This document shows positions 24,503 to 32,873 of a stretch of DNA of 64,000 nt, piece after piece. The translations under genes were made by a program, and so were the position numbers. Every line of letters starts with the position of its first letter. The first letter of the stretch is position 1. The stretch comes from Dactylosporangium sp040605635 (GTDB taxonomy: Bacteria > Actinomycetota > Actinomycetes > Mycobacteriales > Micromonosporaceae), in assembly GCF_040605635.1 (NCBI RefSeq), contig NZ_JBEXDG010000023.1, positions 82,335 through 146,334 on the forward strand. The letters run 5' to 3'. Below the pieces are notes generated by a model, which made no database searches, was not told where the DNA came from, and saw only the letters and a program-made list of their open reading frames with translations.

Positions 24503-25527
24503 GCCAGCAGTTCCTTGACCATGGGGATCACCTTCGTGCCGTAGAGCTCGACGGCACGAAGCCTTGCGCTGACGGGCTGGGCGCCCGCGGTGTAGATCAG
24601 GTCGAAGCGGCCGGCGTCAACGGCACGGACCGCGGCGGCGATCTTGTGGGCGACCGTCGAGGGTGAGCCGACGTAGAGGGAGCCGTGCGCGACCTCGGCG
24701 TCGAACTCCTCCCGGCGGATCGGCGGCCAGCCGCGCAGCGCCCCGATGCGGTCGCGGATGACCCGGTAGTGCGGCCAGAAGATCTCCTTGGCGTCCTCGT
24801 CGGTGTCGGCGACGAAGCCGGGGGAGTGCATGCCGACCGGATGCGCGGTGGTGCCCAGCTGGTCGGCGGCCCGACGGTACAGCTCGACATACGGACCGAA
24901 CCGTGCCGGCTTCCCGCCGATGATCGCGAGCATGAGCGGCAGGCCGTAGCGGGCGGTGCGCACGACCGACTGCGGCGAGCCGCCGACGCCGACCCAGGTG
25001 TCGAGGCGGCCGGACTCGGTCTTCGGGAAGACGTCCGCGTCGACCAGCGGTGCGCGCGTCGTGCCGCTCCAGGTGACCGGCCGCTCGTCGAGCAGTTGCA
25101 CGAAGAGGTCGATCTTCTCCTCGAAGAGGATGTCGTAGTCGGCGAGGTCGTAGCCGAACAACGGGAACGACTCCGTGAACGAGCCGCGCCCGAGGATGAC
25201 CTCGGCCCGGCCGTTCGAGAGCGCGTCGACGGTGGCGAAGCGCTGGAACACCCGGACCGGGTCGTCGGAGCTGAGCACGGTCACGCCGGACGCGAGCCGG
25301 ATGCGCGAGGTCCGCGTGGCGATCCCGGCGAGCACCGTCTCGGGCGTCGACACGGAATACTCCGGCCGGTGGTGCTCGCCGAGGGCGATGACGTCCACGC
25401 CGAGCTCGTCGGCGAGCACCGCCTCGTCGAGGACCTGCCGGATCGCGGCGGCGTAGGAGACAGGTGCGCCGGCGTCGTCCGAGGGGACGTCGCCGAACGT
25501 GTCGAGGCCGAACTCCAGATCAGACAC
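24499..25527 (-). CDS. LLM-class flavin-dependent oxidoreductase
   Basis: The 342-residue protein shows the luciferase-like pattern: GLDTFGD, ALGEHHRPEYSVSTPETVLA, ASGVTVLSSDDPVRVFQ, GRAEVILGRGSF and the C-terminal GSPSTVAHKI. It is full length for the family, which uses FMN or F420 for monooxygenation or reduction. GTG 25527 has GGAAGGAG 7 nt upstream. It is divergently transcribed from a MarR gene with two palindromes between them, and is coupled to the F420-reductase-like gene. Confidence 0.9.
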   Translation of the reverse strand: MSDLEFGLDTFGDVPSDDAGAPVSYAAAIRQVLDEAVLADELGVDVIALGEHHRPEYSVSTPETVLAGIATRTSRIRLASGVTVLSSDDPVRVFQRFATVDALSNGRAEVILGRGSFTESFPLFGYDLADYDILFEEKIDLFVQLLDERPVTWSGTTRAPLVDADVFPKTESGRLDTWVGVGGSPQSVVRTARYGLPLMLAIIGGKPARFGPYVELYRRAADQLGTTAHPVGMHSPGFVADTDEDAKEIFWPHYRVIRDRIGALRGWPPIRREEFDAEVAHGSLYVGSPSTVAHKIAAAVRAVDAGRFDLIYTAGAQPVSARLRAVELYGTKVIPMVKELLA

Positions 25528-25547
25528 GGCCGGGCTCCTTCCGTGGT

Positions 25548-25592
25548 AATTGACGTGTCAATTATGTGCACCGTATGATTGACACGTCAATT
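25548..25592. promoter_or_regulatory. Twin palindromic operator between MarR and LLM genes
   Basis: AATTGACGTGTCAATT (25548-25563) and ATTGACACGTCAATT (25578-25592) are two copies of one near-perfect palindrome, centres 29 bp apart. Each contains a TTGACA/TTGACG that could serve as a -35 box. The MarR protein encoded next door is the obvious ligand and would repress both directions. Confidence 0.8.
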
Positions 25593-25601
25593 GGAGGGCC
25601 C

Positions 25602-26114
25602 ATGACGAAGCGCACACTGCCGACCACGGACGAGCTGCGGATCTGGCGGGACTTCATCGAGACCGCGGACGCGCTGCGGGCGGAGCTGGCGTCGCGCTTG
25701 CAGAGCGAGACCTCGCTGTCGCCGGGGGACTACGTGGTCCTGCTCGCCCTCAGCGAGGCGCCCGACCGGCGGATGCGCTCATCCGAGCTGGCCGCGGGGA
25801 TCGGCTGGGAGCGCAGCCGGCTGTCGCACCACCTCGGCAGGATGGAGAAGCGCGGGCTGATCCGCCGTGAGGAGTGCGCCAGCGACAACCGGGGCGCCGA
25901 GATCGTCCTCGCCGAGGCCGGCGCGACGGCGTTCCACGGCGCGACGGTGCCGCACCTGCGCGCGGTCCGGGAGCTGTTCGTCGCCGCGCTCACGCCCGAG
26001 CAGCTCGCGGCCGCGGGGGAGTTGGCCGCCGCGCTGCGGCACCGTCTAGAAGTGGTCGCGGAGCTCGGGGAGCAGTTCGAAGGCGAGGAACGCGGCACCG
26101 GTCGGGTCCATTAG
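25602..26114 (+). CDS. MarR-family transcriptional regulator
   Basis: The 170-residue protein has the winged-helix core SSELAAGIGWERSRLSHHLGRMEKRGLIRREEC at about residues 64-97 with the wing at DNRGAEIVL. ATG 25602 has GGAGGG 5 nt upstream, so the longer frame from 25566 is rejected. MarR dimers bind palindromes and release them on binding phenolic or oxidising ligands. Its target is probably the twin palindrome at 25548-25592, controlling itself and the LLM/F420-reductase pair. Its 3' end overlaps the convergent VOC gene by 69 bp. Confidence 0.9.
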   Translation: MTKRTLPTTDELRIWRDFIETADALRAELASRLQSETSLSPGDYVVLLALSEAPDRRMRSSELAAGIGWERSRLSHHLGRMEKRGLIRREECASDNRGAEIVLAEAGATAFHGATVPHLRAVRELFVAALTPEQLAAAGELAAALRHRLEVVAELGEQFEGEERGTGRVH

Positions 26115-26816
26115 GAACGCGCCCAGGCCGATGCCGGCGTCGACCGGGCCGGCCATCAGGCGGCCGCCGAGTTCGACGGCCCGGGCCGCGGTGGCGGCGC
26201 AGTCGTCGACCAGGAAGATCGTGCGCCAGTGGGCGGGCGTTCCCGGCGGGTACAGCTCACCCATCGGGCTCATGCCGCCGACCACCCGGTTCGTGGCGAC
26301 CCACTCGTGATACTCCTGGTGGGCGCCCGCGGAGCCGGCGCGTTCGGTCCAGCCGAAGACCTTGCCGTAGAAGCCGACCGCGGCCGGGATGTCGGGGGTG
26401 ACGACCTCGCTCCAGCAGATCGTGTCGGACTCGTTGACGACCTGGGTGCCGGCGAACGTCCCGCGCTGCCACGCGCCGAAGACCGCACCGCTCGCGTCGG
26501 CGAAGAAGGCGCTGTGCCCCCGCGTACCGGCGGCGAACGGCGGAACGAGCACGCTGCCGCCCGCGTCGGTGACGAGGCCCGCCGTGGCCGAGATGTCCTC
26601 GGTGGACACGTAGCTCAGCCACGCCGAGGGGCGGCCCGGTGCCGCGGTCAGCCCGGCGACGGCCAGGTCGCGCAGCAGGAACGTGGTCGTGCCGTCATCG
26701 GCCGCGGCCGTGGTCCAGCCGAAGAGCCCGCCGTAGAAGTTCGCCGAGACGCCGGCGTCGGCGCTGGTGAGCACCGTCCAGCATGGCGTCGCGGGGGCGT
26801 AACCACGTACTCGCAC
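26046..26816 (-). CDS. Two-module VOC (glyoxalase-fold) protein
   Basis: The 256-residue protein starts at GTG 26816 with GGGAGA upstream, giving VRVRGYAPATPCW, the same opening as its paralogue at 517. The two VOC modules contain NFYGGLFGW and GFYGKVFGW near their starts and YVSTED and LDP-like strands. The Cfp30B-like family has no settled function. Convergent overlap with the MarR gene is 69 bp, so one of the two C-termini could be misread, but both frames look normal. Confidence 0.85.
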   Translation of the reverse strand: MRVRGYAPATPCWTVLTSADAGVSANFYGGLFGWTTAAADDGTTTFLLRDLAVAGLTAAPGRPSAWLSYVSTEDISATAGLVTDAGGSVLVPPFAAGTRGHSAFFADASGAVFGAWQRGTFAGTQVVNESDTICWSEVVTPDIPAAVGFYGKVFGWTERAGSAGAHQEYHEWVATNRVVGGMSPMGELYPPGTPAHWRTIFLVDDCAATAARAVELGGRLMAGPVDAGIGLGAFLMDPTGAAFLAFELLPELRDHF

Positions 26817-26909
26817 CAGGTCTCCCAAGTCGAAGATCCAAAGAGCCTCACCATAAGAAAAAAAGGTCTGACCTCAGATCATCCGAAGGGTCATGAATAC
26901 CCTGGGTAC

Positions 26910-27500
26910 GTGGTTGATGAGACTCCGGTCCGGCTGGATCCGGGACGCGCGCAGATCCGGGACGCCTCGACGATGCGGGCGCTGGCGCACCCGGCGAGGA
27001 TCGCCATCCTCGACCGGCTCTTCGACGGCGGCGAGCCGGCGACGGCGACCGAGCTCGCCGAGGTCTGCGGGCTGTCGCCCAGCGCGACCAGCTACCACCT
27101 GCGCGAGCTGGCCAAGGTCAACCTGATCGAGCAGGCGCCGAGCCGCGGCGACGGGCGGGAGCGCGTCTGGCGCAGCCAGTTGCAGGGGCTCAACATCGAG
27201 GCCGGGCCGGAGGGCGGCGCCGCGGAGCGGGCGGCGGACCAGGAGCTGTCGCTGATGTTCCTGGAGATCGAGGACGCCCGGGCGCGGGCCTGGCTGAGCC
27301 GCCGCGACGAGGAGCCCTACGAGTGGTACACGGCCGCGACCTCGGCCGACGTGCAGATCCAGGTCACCGCGGACGAGCTCAAGGCGCTCAACGACGAGGT
27401 CCTCGCACTGTTCCAGCGCTACGCGCGGTCCCGCCGCACCGATCTGCCGGAGGGAGCCCGGCAGGTGAACGTGACGTACCGGACCTTTCCGCGTACTTAG
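26910..27500 (+). CDS. ArsR-family helix-turn-helix regulator
   Basis: The 196-residue protein has an N-terminal winged helix: MRALAHPARIAILDRLF, ATELAEVCGLSPSATSYHLRELAKVNLI. A C-terminal region with PYEWYTAATSADVQIQVTADELKAL is typical of actinobacterial ArsR proteins paired with MFS exporters. No metal-binding cysteine pair is visible. GTG 26910 has no clear ribosome site and is a best guess. The MFS gene follows 24 bp later, so the pair is probably an autoregulated export unit. Confidence 0.82.
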   Translation: MVDETPVRLDPGRAQIRDASTMRALAHPARIAILDRLFDGGEPATATELAEVCGLSPSATSYHLRELAKVNLIEQAPSRGDGRERVWRSQLQGLNIEAGPEGGAAERAADQELSLMFLEIEDARARAWLSRRDEEPYEWYTAATSADVQIQVTADELKALNDEVLALFQRYARSRRTDLPEGARQVNVTYRTFPRT

Positions 27501-27524
27501 GAAAACCTCTGGCGATCACCAGAT

Positions 27525-28793
27525 GTGAAGGATTATTTTCGAAGTATGTCCTTCGCATCTCCTCGTGACGTGTACCTGCTCGCGGTCGCGCGAGGCGTCT
27601 CGTTCCTCGGGGACTTCATGGCCGCGACCGCGATCCTGCTCGCCCTGCAGGACCGTGGCGCGGGAGGACCGGCCGTCGCCGCCGTCCTCATCGCCTCCGT
27701 CGTGCCGGTCGTCGCCCTCGCCCCGCTGGTCGGCCGGCTCGTCGACCGGGTCGACAGCCGCATCCTGCTCACCACCGTCGGCCTCGCCCAGGCCGCCTGC
27801 TGCGCCGCGATGGCCCTGACCACCAGCACGTGGCTGTTGATCGCGCTGGTCGCGGCGCTCGCCGCCGGGGTGGCGGTCACGACCCCGACGTTCAACGCGC
27901 TGCTGCCGGACGCGGCGGGGCCCGACGGCGTCGGCCGGGCGATGGCGATCGGGCAGACCGCCAACTCCGTCGGCGCGCTGGCCGGTCCGGCCCTCGCCGG
28001 GGTGCTGGTCGGGGTCTTGGGGCTGCGCGTCCCGTTGCTGATCGACGCCGTCACCTATCTGGCCGTCGCGGCCGCCGGGCTGCTGCTGCACACCCGCCGG
28101 AAGGCGCCGATCGCAGCGGCCGGCGCTGGTCGTACACCATGGAAAATCCGGAACGACCGGTTTCTCCTGGCGCTGATCTGCCTCGTCGGGGCGATCGTGC
28201 TCACGATCAACGTCGACATGGTGGTCGGCGTCTTCTTCATCCGCGAGACGCTGGGCGGCAGTCCTGTCGAGTTCGGCCTGGTCGAGGCGGCGTGGACGGC
28301 CGGCATGCTCGGCGGCGGCTGGCTCGCCGCGGCGCGCGCCCGCGACGACGGCACGCTCGGGCGCATCCTGGTCGTGATGCACCTCGCGACCGCGCTGATC
28401 GTGCTGGTCTCAGGCTTCGCGTCCGCGGTGCTGGTGATGTACCCGCTGTGGCTGCTCGGCGGTGCCGTGAACGGCGCGGAGAACAACTTCATCGGCGTCA
28501 TCGCCGCCAGGCGGGTCCCGGCCGAGGTGCGGGGGGCGTTCTTCGCCCGCTTCGGCGCCGTGATCAACGCCGCGAACCTGATCGGCTACGCCGCCGGCGG
28601 CGTCCTCGTCGGCCCGTTCGAGCCGAGGCACATCGTCATCGGCTGCGGCGCGGCGGGCATCGTCGGGGTCGCGATCTTCGGCGGCTGGATGTGGCGGGTC
28701 AGCGCGGCGGCTGGGTCAGCAGCTGCTTCGTCACTTCCCGGCACGTCTTCGTCCCGTAGTCCTTCCCCAGCGTGCTCGGGTAGTGCGCCATGA
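27525..28793 (+). CDS. MFS transporter
   Basis: The protein has about 422 residues and roughly 12 hydrophobic segments, with the MFS motif APLVGRLVDRVDSRIL after helix 2 and GRAMAIGQTANSVGALAGPALAG in the fourth-fifth helix region. It is probably a drug or metabolite exporter controlled by the ArsR protein upstream. The start is uncertain (GTG 27525 or ATG 27546). The last 30 residues are serine/alanine-rich and unlike a transporter end; they overlap 95 bp of the convergent lipoprotein gene, so the natural stop may have been lost. Confidence 0.82.
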   Translation: MKDYFRSMSFASPRDVYLLAVARGVSFLGDFMAATAILLALQDRGAGGPAVAAVLIASVVPVVALAPLVGRLVDRVDSRILLTTVGLAQAACCAAMALTTSTWLLIALVAALAAGVAVTTPTFNALLPDAAGPDGVGRAMAIGQTANSVGALAGPALAGVLVGVLGLRVPLLIDAVTYLAVAAAGLLLHTRRKAPIAAAGAGRTPWKIRNDRFLLALICLVGAIVLTINVDMVVGVFFIRETLGGSPVEFGLVEAAWTAGMLGGGWLAAARARDDGTLGRILVVMHLATALIVLVSGFASAVLVMYPLWLLGGAVNGAENNFIGVIAARRVPAEVRGAFFARFGAVINAANLIGYAAGGVLVGPFEPRHIVIGCGAAGIVGVAIFGGWMWRVSAAAGSAAASSLPGTSSSRSPSPACSGSAP

Positions 28794-29559
28794 TCCCGAT
28801 CGTCCACCCGTCGCCGACGGCCATGCACGCGATGTGCCACTGACCGTCTTCCCTGGCCAGCCAGCCGTTCTTGACCGCGGTCGTCTTCTGGACGTCCGCG
28901 GGCAGCACCTCGATCGGCCCGAAGCGCCCCGGCCCGCGCACGTTGCGCATCTCGTTGAGCAGCCAGCCGGTCCATTTCGGTCCCGCCGCCCGGCCGTCGC
29001 CGATGCACTTCGCCAGGCGGGCCACGTCGCGTGCCGACATCTGCGTGAGGCTCCACGAGTTCTGCGTGCCCTTGGTCTCCGTCAGGCCGCAGGTCGTGGT
29101 CATGCGCTTGATCGAGGTCAGGTTGCCGTTCTGGACGTGATACTTGAACGTGTTCTCCGTCTCGGAGTCACGGATCATGCGCGACAGCTCCTGCAGCGCG
29201 GCGGCCGCGGGCTGTTTGTTCTGCTCGCCCTGCCGGCGCAGCCAGTCCGCGGCGACCCACGCCTTGGCCATGCTCGCGGTGTCGCTCGTCGTGTACGGCG
29301 TCGACCCGTACATCTTGTCTTCCTTCAGGTCATAGAACGCCCACGACCAGAAGCCCTTGACGTTCATCGTCACAGGCTGGGTCGGTGTGAACAGCGGTCC
29401 GCTCGCGCTGGGGCTCGGCGCCGCGCCCGGGCTTCCGGAAGCGATGCTGGCGGTGGCGGCGGCGGCCTGCTGCTGGGTGTTCTGCGGCTTCGGAGAAGTG
29501 GGCGTGCCGCATCCCGCCAACACGATGGCGCAGGCCAGCACTGCGAGGGGGCGTCGCAC
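28699..29559 (-). CDS. Lipoprotein with beta-lactamase/DD-peptidase-like fold
   Basis: The 286-residue protein from GTG 29559 has a lipoprotein signal ending VLAGC (Cys17). The mature part has DTASMAKAW, an S-X-X-K-type site, and VKNGW, which resembles the K-T/S-G triad. The segments IGDGRAAGPKWTGWLLNEMRNV and CGLTETK are shared with the paralogue at 30479-31357. These features fit serine hydrolases of the beta-lactamase 2 clan, though the third motif is altered (KNG). The role could be cell-wall editing; antibiotic hydrolysis is not supported by sequence alone. Confidence 0.75.
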   Translation of the reverse strand: MRRPLAVLACAIVLAGCGTPTSPKPQNTQQQAAAATASIASGSPGAAPSPSASGPLFTPTQPVTMNVKGFWSWAFYDLKEDKMYGSTPYTTSDTASMAKAWVAADWLRRQGEQNKQPAAAALQELSRMIRDSETENTFKYHVQNGNLTSIKRMTTTCGLTETKGTQNSWSLTQMSARDVARLAKCIGDGRAAGPKWTGWLLNEMRNVRGPGRFGPIEVLPADVQKTTAVKNGWLAREDGQWHIACMAVGDGWTIGIMAHYPSTLGKDYGTKTCREVTKQLLTQPPR

Positions 29560-29633
29560 CCCATGAGGGTACGCGCTGTGACAATGACCGCCCCGCCCGC
29601 TTGAGCGGCGATTCCTGGGGCACCATAAGCGGT

Positions 29634-30482
29634 GTGCCTGCATTGCAGCGGCCCCGCGTCGGCCACATCCAGTTCCTGAACTGCCTGCCGCTCTACTGGG
29701 GCCTGATGCGTTCGGGCGCGCTGATCGACGTCGACCTGCACAAGGATTCCCCCGAACGGCTCAGCGCCGCGCTCGTCGCCGGCGACCTGGACGTGGGGCC
29801 GATCACGCTTGTCGAGTACCTGCGCAACGCCGACGACCTGCTGCTCCTGCCGGACATCGCGGTCGGCAGCGACGGGCCGGTTCTGTCGGTCAACCTCGTC
29901 TCGACGGTGCCGTTGGAGGCATTGTCCGGTCAGAGGGTCGCCCTCGGCGCCACGTCCCGCACCGGCGTCATGCTCGCGCAGATGTACCTGGAGTCGAAGG
30001 TCGGCGTCACGCCCACGTATTTCCAGAGCCCGCCCGACCTGGCCCGGATGCTCGACGAGGCCGACGCCGCGGTGATCATCGGCGACGTGGCGCTGCGTGC
30101 GCTGCACGAGGCACCGCAGCGCGGCTGGACCGTGACCGACCTCGGCCAGGCCTGGCGCGACTGGACCGGCCTGCCGATGGTCTTCGCCGCCTGGGGTGTG
30201 CGCCGGGCGTTCGCCGAGGCGCATCCCGGCCTGGTCAAAGATGTGCACCAGGCGTTCCTGCGGTCCAAGGACCTGTGCCTCACCGAGCTCGACGAGATCG
30301 CCGAGGCCGCGGCCCGCTGGGAGACGCTGTCGGCGGAGACCCTCGCGCACTACTTCCGCGTGCTGGACTTCTCGCTCGGCGATCGTCAGGTGGCGGGCAT
30401 CCGCGAGTTCGCCCGCCGCGCCGCCGCCCGCGGCGCCGTCCCCCCGCTGCCCTCGGACGGTCCCGCCTTCTTCAAGGGTTAG
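29634..30482 (+). CDS. mqnA: Chorismate dehydratase MqnA
   Basis: The 282-residue protein has the MqnA opening RVGHIQFLNCLPLYWGL, DVGPITLVEYLRN and GATSRTGVMLAQ, all typical of the periplasmic-binding-fold dehydratase. It converts chorismate to 3-enolpyruvyl-benzoate, the first step of the futalosine route to menaquinone. GTG 29634 is preferred over the frame opening at 29601 because it aligns with family starts, but no clear ribosome site is visible. mqnC and menG lie 8 kb away on the same strand. Confidence 0.9.
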   Translation: MPALQRPRVGHIQFLNCLPLYWGLMRSGALIDVDLHKDSPERLSAALVAGDLDVGPITLVEYLRNADDLLLLPDIAVGSDGPVLSVNLVSTVPLEALSGQRVALGATSRTGVMLAQMYLESKVGVTPTYFQSPPDLARMLDEADAAVIIGDVALRALHEAPQRGWTVTDLGQAWRDWTGLPMVFAAWGVRRAFAEAHPGLVKDVHQAFLRSKDLCLTELDEIAEAAARWETLSAETLAHYFRVLDFSLGDRQVAGIREFARRAAARGAVPPLPSDGPAFFKG

Positions 30483-31357
30483 GCCTGCAGCTGCCGCGTG
30501 ACCGAGGCGCAGATCTCGGCGCCGTAGTCCATGCCCTTCGACGTCGGGTACACCGTCAGGACGCCGAGCACCCAGTCGGTCCCGATCGCCATGCAGTTGA
30601 CGTGCCACTTGCCGTCGCTGCGGGCGATCCACCCGTTCTTGACCGCGGTCGCCGCCTTCTCCTCCGCCGGCAGCGCGGGCACCACGCCGAACTCCTGGCT
30701 GCCGGCCACGTTGCGCATCTCGTTGAGCACCCAGTCGGTCCACTTCGGACCCGCCGCGCGCCCGTCGCCGATGCAGGCGCCCATCCGCGCGGCGTCCCGG
30801 GCCGAGACCATGGTGCTGGCCCAGTCGATGTACGCCTTGCTGTCCGTCAGCCCGCACATCTGCACCAGGCGCGTGATGCTGGCCGAGCGGCCGTTGAGCC
30901 CCCAGAAGTACGAGGCCGCGGTGTTGTCGCTGTTCCGGATCATCGACGTGAGCTGGCGCAGGTTCGACGAGCTCGGGCTCGGCGTGCGGCGCAGGTAGTC
31001 CGCGGCCAGCCACGCCTTGATCATCGACGCGGTGCGCTGGGTGGTGGAGGCGTTGCCGGATCCGGCCATCGCGCCGGTGCGGCGGTCCAGCACCGTCCAG
31101 GACCAGAAGCCCGTGGCGTCGACGGCGACCGGGGCCGGGTGCAGCAGCGCCGGCGGCAGTGAGGGGGCGGCCGGTGCCGCGGGTGCGGCCTTGCGCGTGG
31201 CCTCCGGCTGCGGCGACGTGGACTCGTTCATCGCCGCGGGGGCGGCGGCGCTGGACTCGTGATCGTCCAGCATGTCGCTGCCCCGCATGTACGGCACGCC
31301 GACCATCACTGCGACGGCGAACAACATGAGCACGGTGAATCCGACGCGCTTGCGCAT
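30479..31357 (-). CDS. Membrane-anchored beta-lactamase-fold protein, paralogue of 28699-29559
   Basis: The 292-residue protein starts at ATG 31357. One N-terminal membrane segment (about residues 5-20, FTVLMLFAVAVMVGV) has no lipobox, followed by a proline/alanine-rich linker. The domain carries RTASMIKAW (S-X-X-K), NSDNTAA (S-D-N-like), IGDGRAAGPKWTDWVLNEMRNV and AVKNGW. It clearly shares ancestry with the lipoprotein 1 kb away. The convergent mqnA stop overlaps by 4 bp. Confidence 0.75.
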   Translation of the reverse strand: MRKRVGFTVLMLFAVAVMVGVPYMRGSDMLDDHESSAAAPAAMNESTSPQPEATRKAAPAAPAAPSLPPALLHPAPVAVDATGFWSWTVLDRRTGAMAGSGNASTTQRTASMIKAWLAADYLRRTPSPSSSNLRQLTSMIRNSDNTAASYFWGLNGRSASITRLVQMCGLTDSKAYIDWASTMVSARDAARMGACIGDGRAAGPKWTDWVLNEMRNVAGSQEFGVVPALPAEEKAATAVKNGWIARSDGKWHVNCMAIGTDWVLGVLTVYPTSKGMDYGAEICASVTRQLQA

Positions 31358-31559
31358 GGGTCGGTGGTCCCTCCCTGGCGGTCGGTTCCATTGCATCGAC
31401 CGCTGGTCATGAGCAGGTGTTGCCGGTGTTACCACGTCGTAAGCGATCAGGAGTGACCAGACGTGACGATCCCGGACAGTCTCCCCTTCCAACGCGCTCC
31501 CCGCTGCCCAGATGCGCTCAAAAGTCGCTGGTAGTTGCCTCGATGTCTGTGACACCTTC

Positions 31560-31588
31560 TTGCAGGGTCGGTCGGTTGCTGTAACACT
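31560..31588 (+). promoter_or_regulatory. Possible paa operon promoter
   Basis: TTGCAG (31560-31565) and TAACAC (31582-31587) are spaced 16 bp apart, just upstream of the paaA GTG at 31595. The spacing fits a sigma-70-type promoter but would give a very short or leaderless transcript. The remainder of 31358-31560 holds nothing I can name. Confidence 0.35.
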
Positions 31589-31594
31589 GGGAGG

Positions 31595-32614
31595 GTGTAC
31601 GGCAACGACTTCGCCCCGCTCCTCGAGCAGGTGGACAGCGCCGAGCGGGAGCTTCAGCAGGCCGCCGGCCGTGACGTGGCGGCCGGATCGGACCTCCAGG
31701 ACTACTTCGACACGATCGTCGCCGCGGATCAGAAGATCGAGCCGCGCGACTGGATGCCCGAGGCTTATCGCAAGACGCTGATCCGGCAGATCGCGCAGCA
31801 CGCGCACTCGGAGATCATCGGCATGCAGCCCGAGGGCAACTGGATCTCCCGCGCGCCGTCGCTGAAGCGCAAGGCCATCCTGCTGGCGAAGGTCCAGGAC
31901 GAGGCCGGGCACGGCCTGTATCTCTATGCCGCCGCGGAGACGCTCGGCATCTCCCGCGACGAGCTGGTCGAGATGCTGATCGACGGCCGGCAGAAGTACA
32001 GCTCCATATTCAACTACCCGACGCTGACCTGGGCCGACGTCGGCGCGATCGGATGGCTGGTCGACGGCGCCGCGATCGTCAACCAGGTGCCGTTGTGCCG
32101 CTGCTCCTACGGGCCTTATGCCCGCGCGATGATCCGCGTCTGCAAGGAGGAGTCGTTCCACCAGCGGCAGGGCTTCGAGATCCTGCACACGCTGTCGCAC
32201 GGCACGCCCGAGCAGAAGGCGATGGCGCAGGACGCGGTCGACCGGTGGTGGTATCCGTCCCTGGCGATGTTCGGTCCGCCCGACGGCGACTCGACGCACT
32301 CCGAGCGGTCGATGGCCTGGAAGATCAAGCGCTTCTCCAACGACGAGCTCCGGCAGCGGTTCGTCGACATGTGCGTGCAGCAGGCGAGCGTGCTCGACCT
32401 GCGGATCCCCGACCCTGACCTGCGGTGGGACGACACAGAACAGCGGCACCACTACACCCAGCCCGACTATGACGAGCTGCTGCGGGTGATCAAGGGCGAC
32501 GGGCCCTGCAACCAGGAGCGGATGGACCATCGCCGGCGCGCCCATGAAGAAGGCGCCTGGGTCCGCGAGGCGGCGCAGGTATATGCGGCGAAAAGAGCGA
32601 AAAGTGCTGTTTGA
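31595..32614 (+). CDS. paaA: Phenylacetyl-CoA epoxidase catalytic subunit PaaA
   Basis: The 339-residue protein contains IEPRDWMPEAYRKTLIRQ, AQHAHSEIIGM and the di-iron region KVQDEAGHGLYLY, with a second set at CKEESFHQRQGF. These supply the carboxylate and histidine ligands of the di-iron centre. PaaA with PaaC forms the oxygenase that epoxidises phenylacetyl-CoA in aerobic phenylacetate breakdown. GTG 31595 follows GGGAGG almost directly, so initiation may be unusual. paaB begins inside its 3' end. Confidence 0.95.
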   Translation: MYGNDFAPLLEQVDSAERELQQAAGRDVAAGSDLQDYFDTIVAADQKIEPRDWMPEAYRKTLIRQIAQHAHSEIIGMQPEGNWISRAPSLKRKAILLAKVQDEAGHGLYLYAAAETLGISRDELVEMLIDGRQKYSSIFNYPTLTWADVGAIGWLVDGAAIVNQVPLCRCSYGPYARAMIRVCKEESFHQRQGFEILHTLSHGTPEQKAMAQDAVDRWWYPSLAMFGPPDGDSTHSERSMAWKIKRFSNDELRQRFVDMCVQQASVLDLRIPDPDLRWDDTEQRHHYTQPDYDELLRVIKGDGPCNQERMDHRRRAHEEGAWVREAAQVYAAKRAKSAV

Positions 32615-32873
32615 GGTATTTGTCCGCCCGCGCCGCGGACTCTCCCACGCTCACGTCGGTAGCCTGCACGCGTCCGACGCCGAGATGGCGCTGCGCAACG
32701 CCCGCGACGTCTACACCCGCCGGCAGGAAGGCGTGTCGATCTGGGTAGTGCCCACCGCCGAGATCACCGCGAGCAGCCCCGACGAGAAGGACGCGTTCTT
32801 CGCGCCCGCCGCCGACAAGGTGTATCGGCATCCCACGTTCTACGACGTCCCCGAAGGCGCGGCACACATATGA
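32583..32873 (+). CDS. paaB: Phenylacetyl-CoA epoxidase subunit PaaB
   Basis: The 96-residue protein contains FEVFVRPRRGLSHAHVGSLHA, YTRRQEGVSIWVV and DKVYRHPTFYDVP, all PaaB signatures. The length matches E. coli PaaB (95 aa) if ATG 32583 is used, which overlaps paaA by 32 bp; GTG 32604 is an alternative. PaaB bridges PaaAC heterotetramers. paaC overlaps its stop by 4 bp. Confidence 0.92.
   Translation: MRRKERKVLFEVFVRPRRGLSHAHVGSLHASDAEMALRNARDVYTRRQEGVSIWVVPTAEITASSPDEKDAFFAPAADKVYRHPTFYDVPEGAAHI

Noticed and set aside
29370..32545. Very long reverse frames (29370-31391 and the upstream part of 30479-32545)
   Set aside because: They run antisense to mqnA and paaA, lack family motifs and a plausible start, and are explained by GC-rich codon structure.
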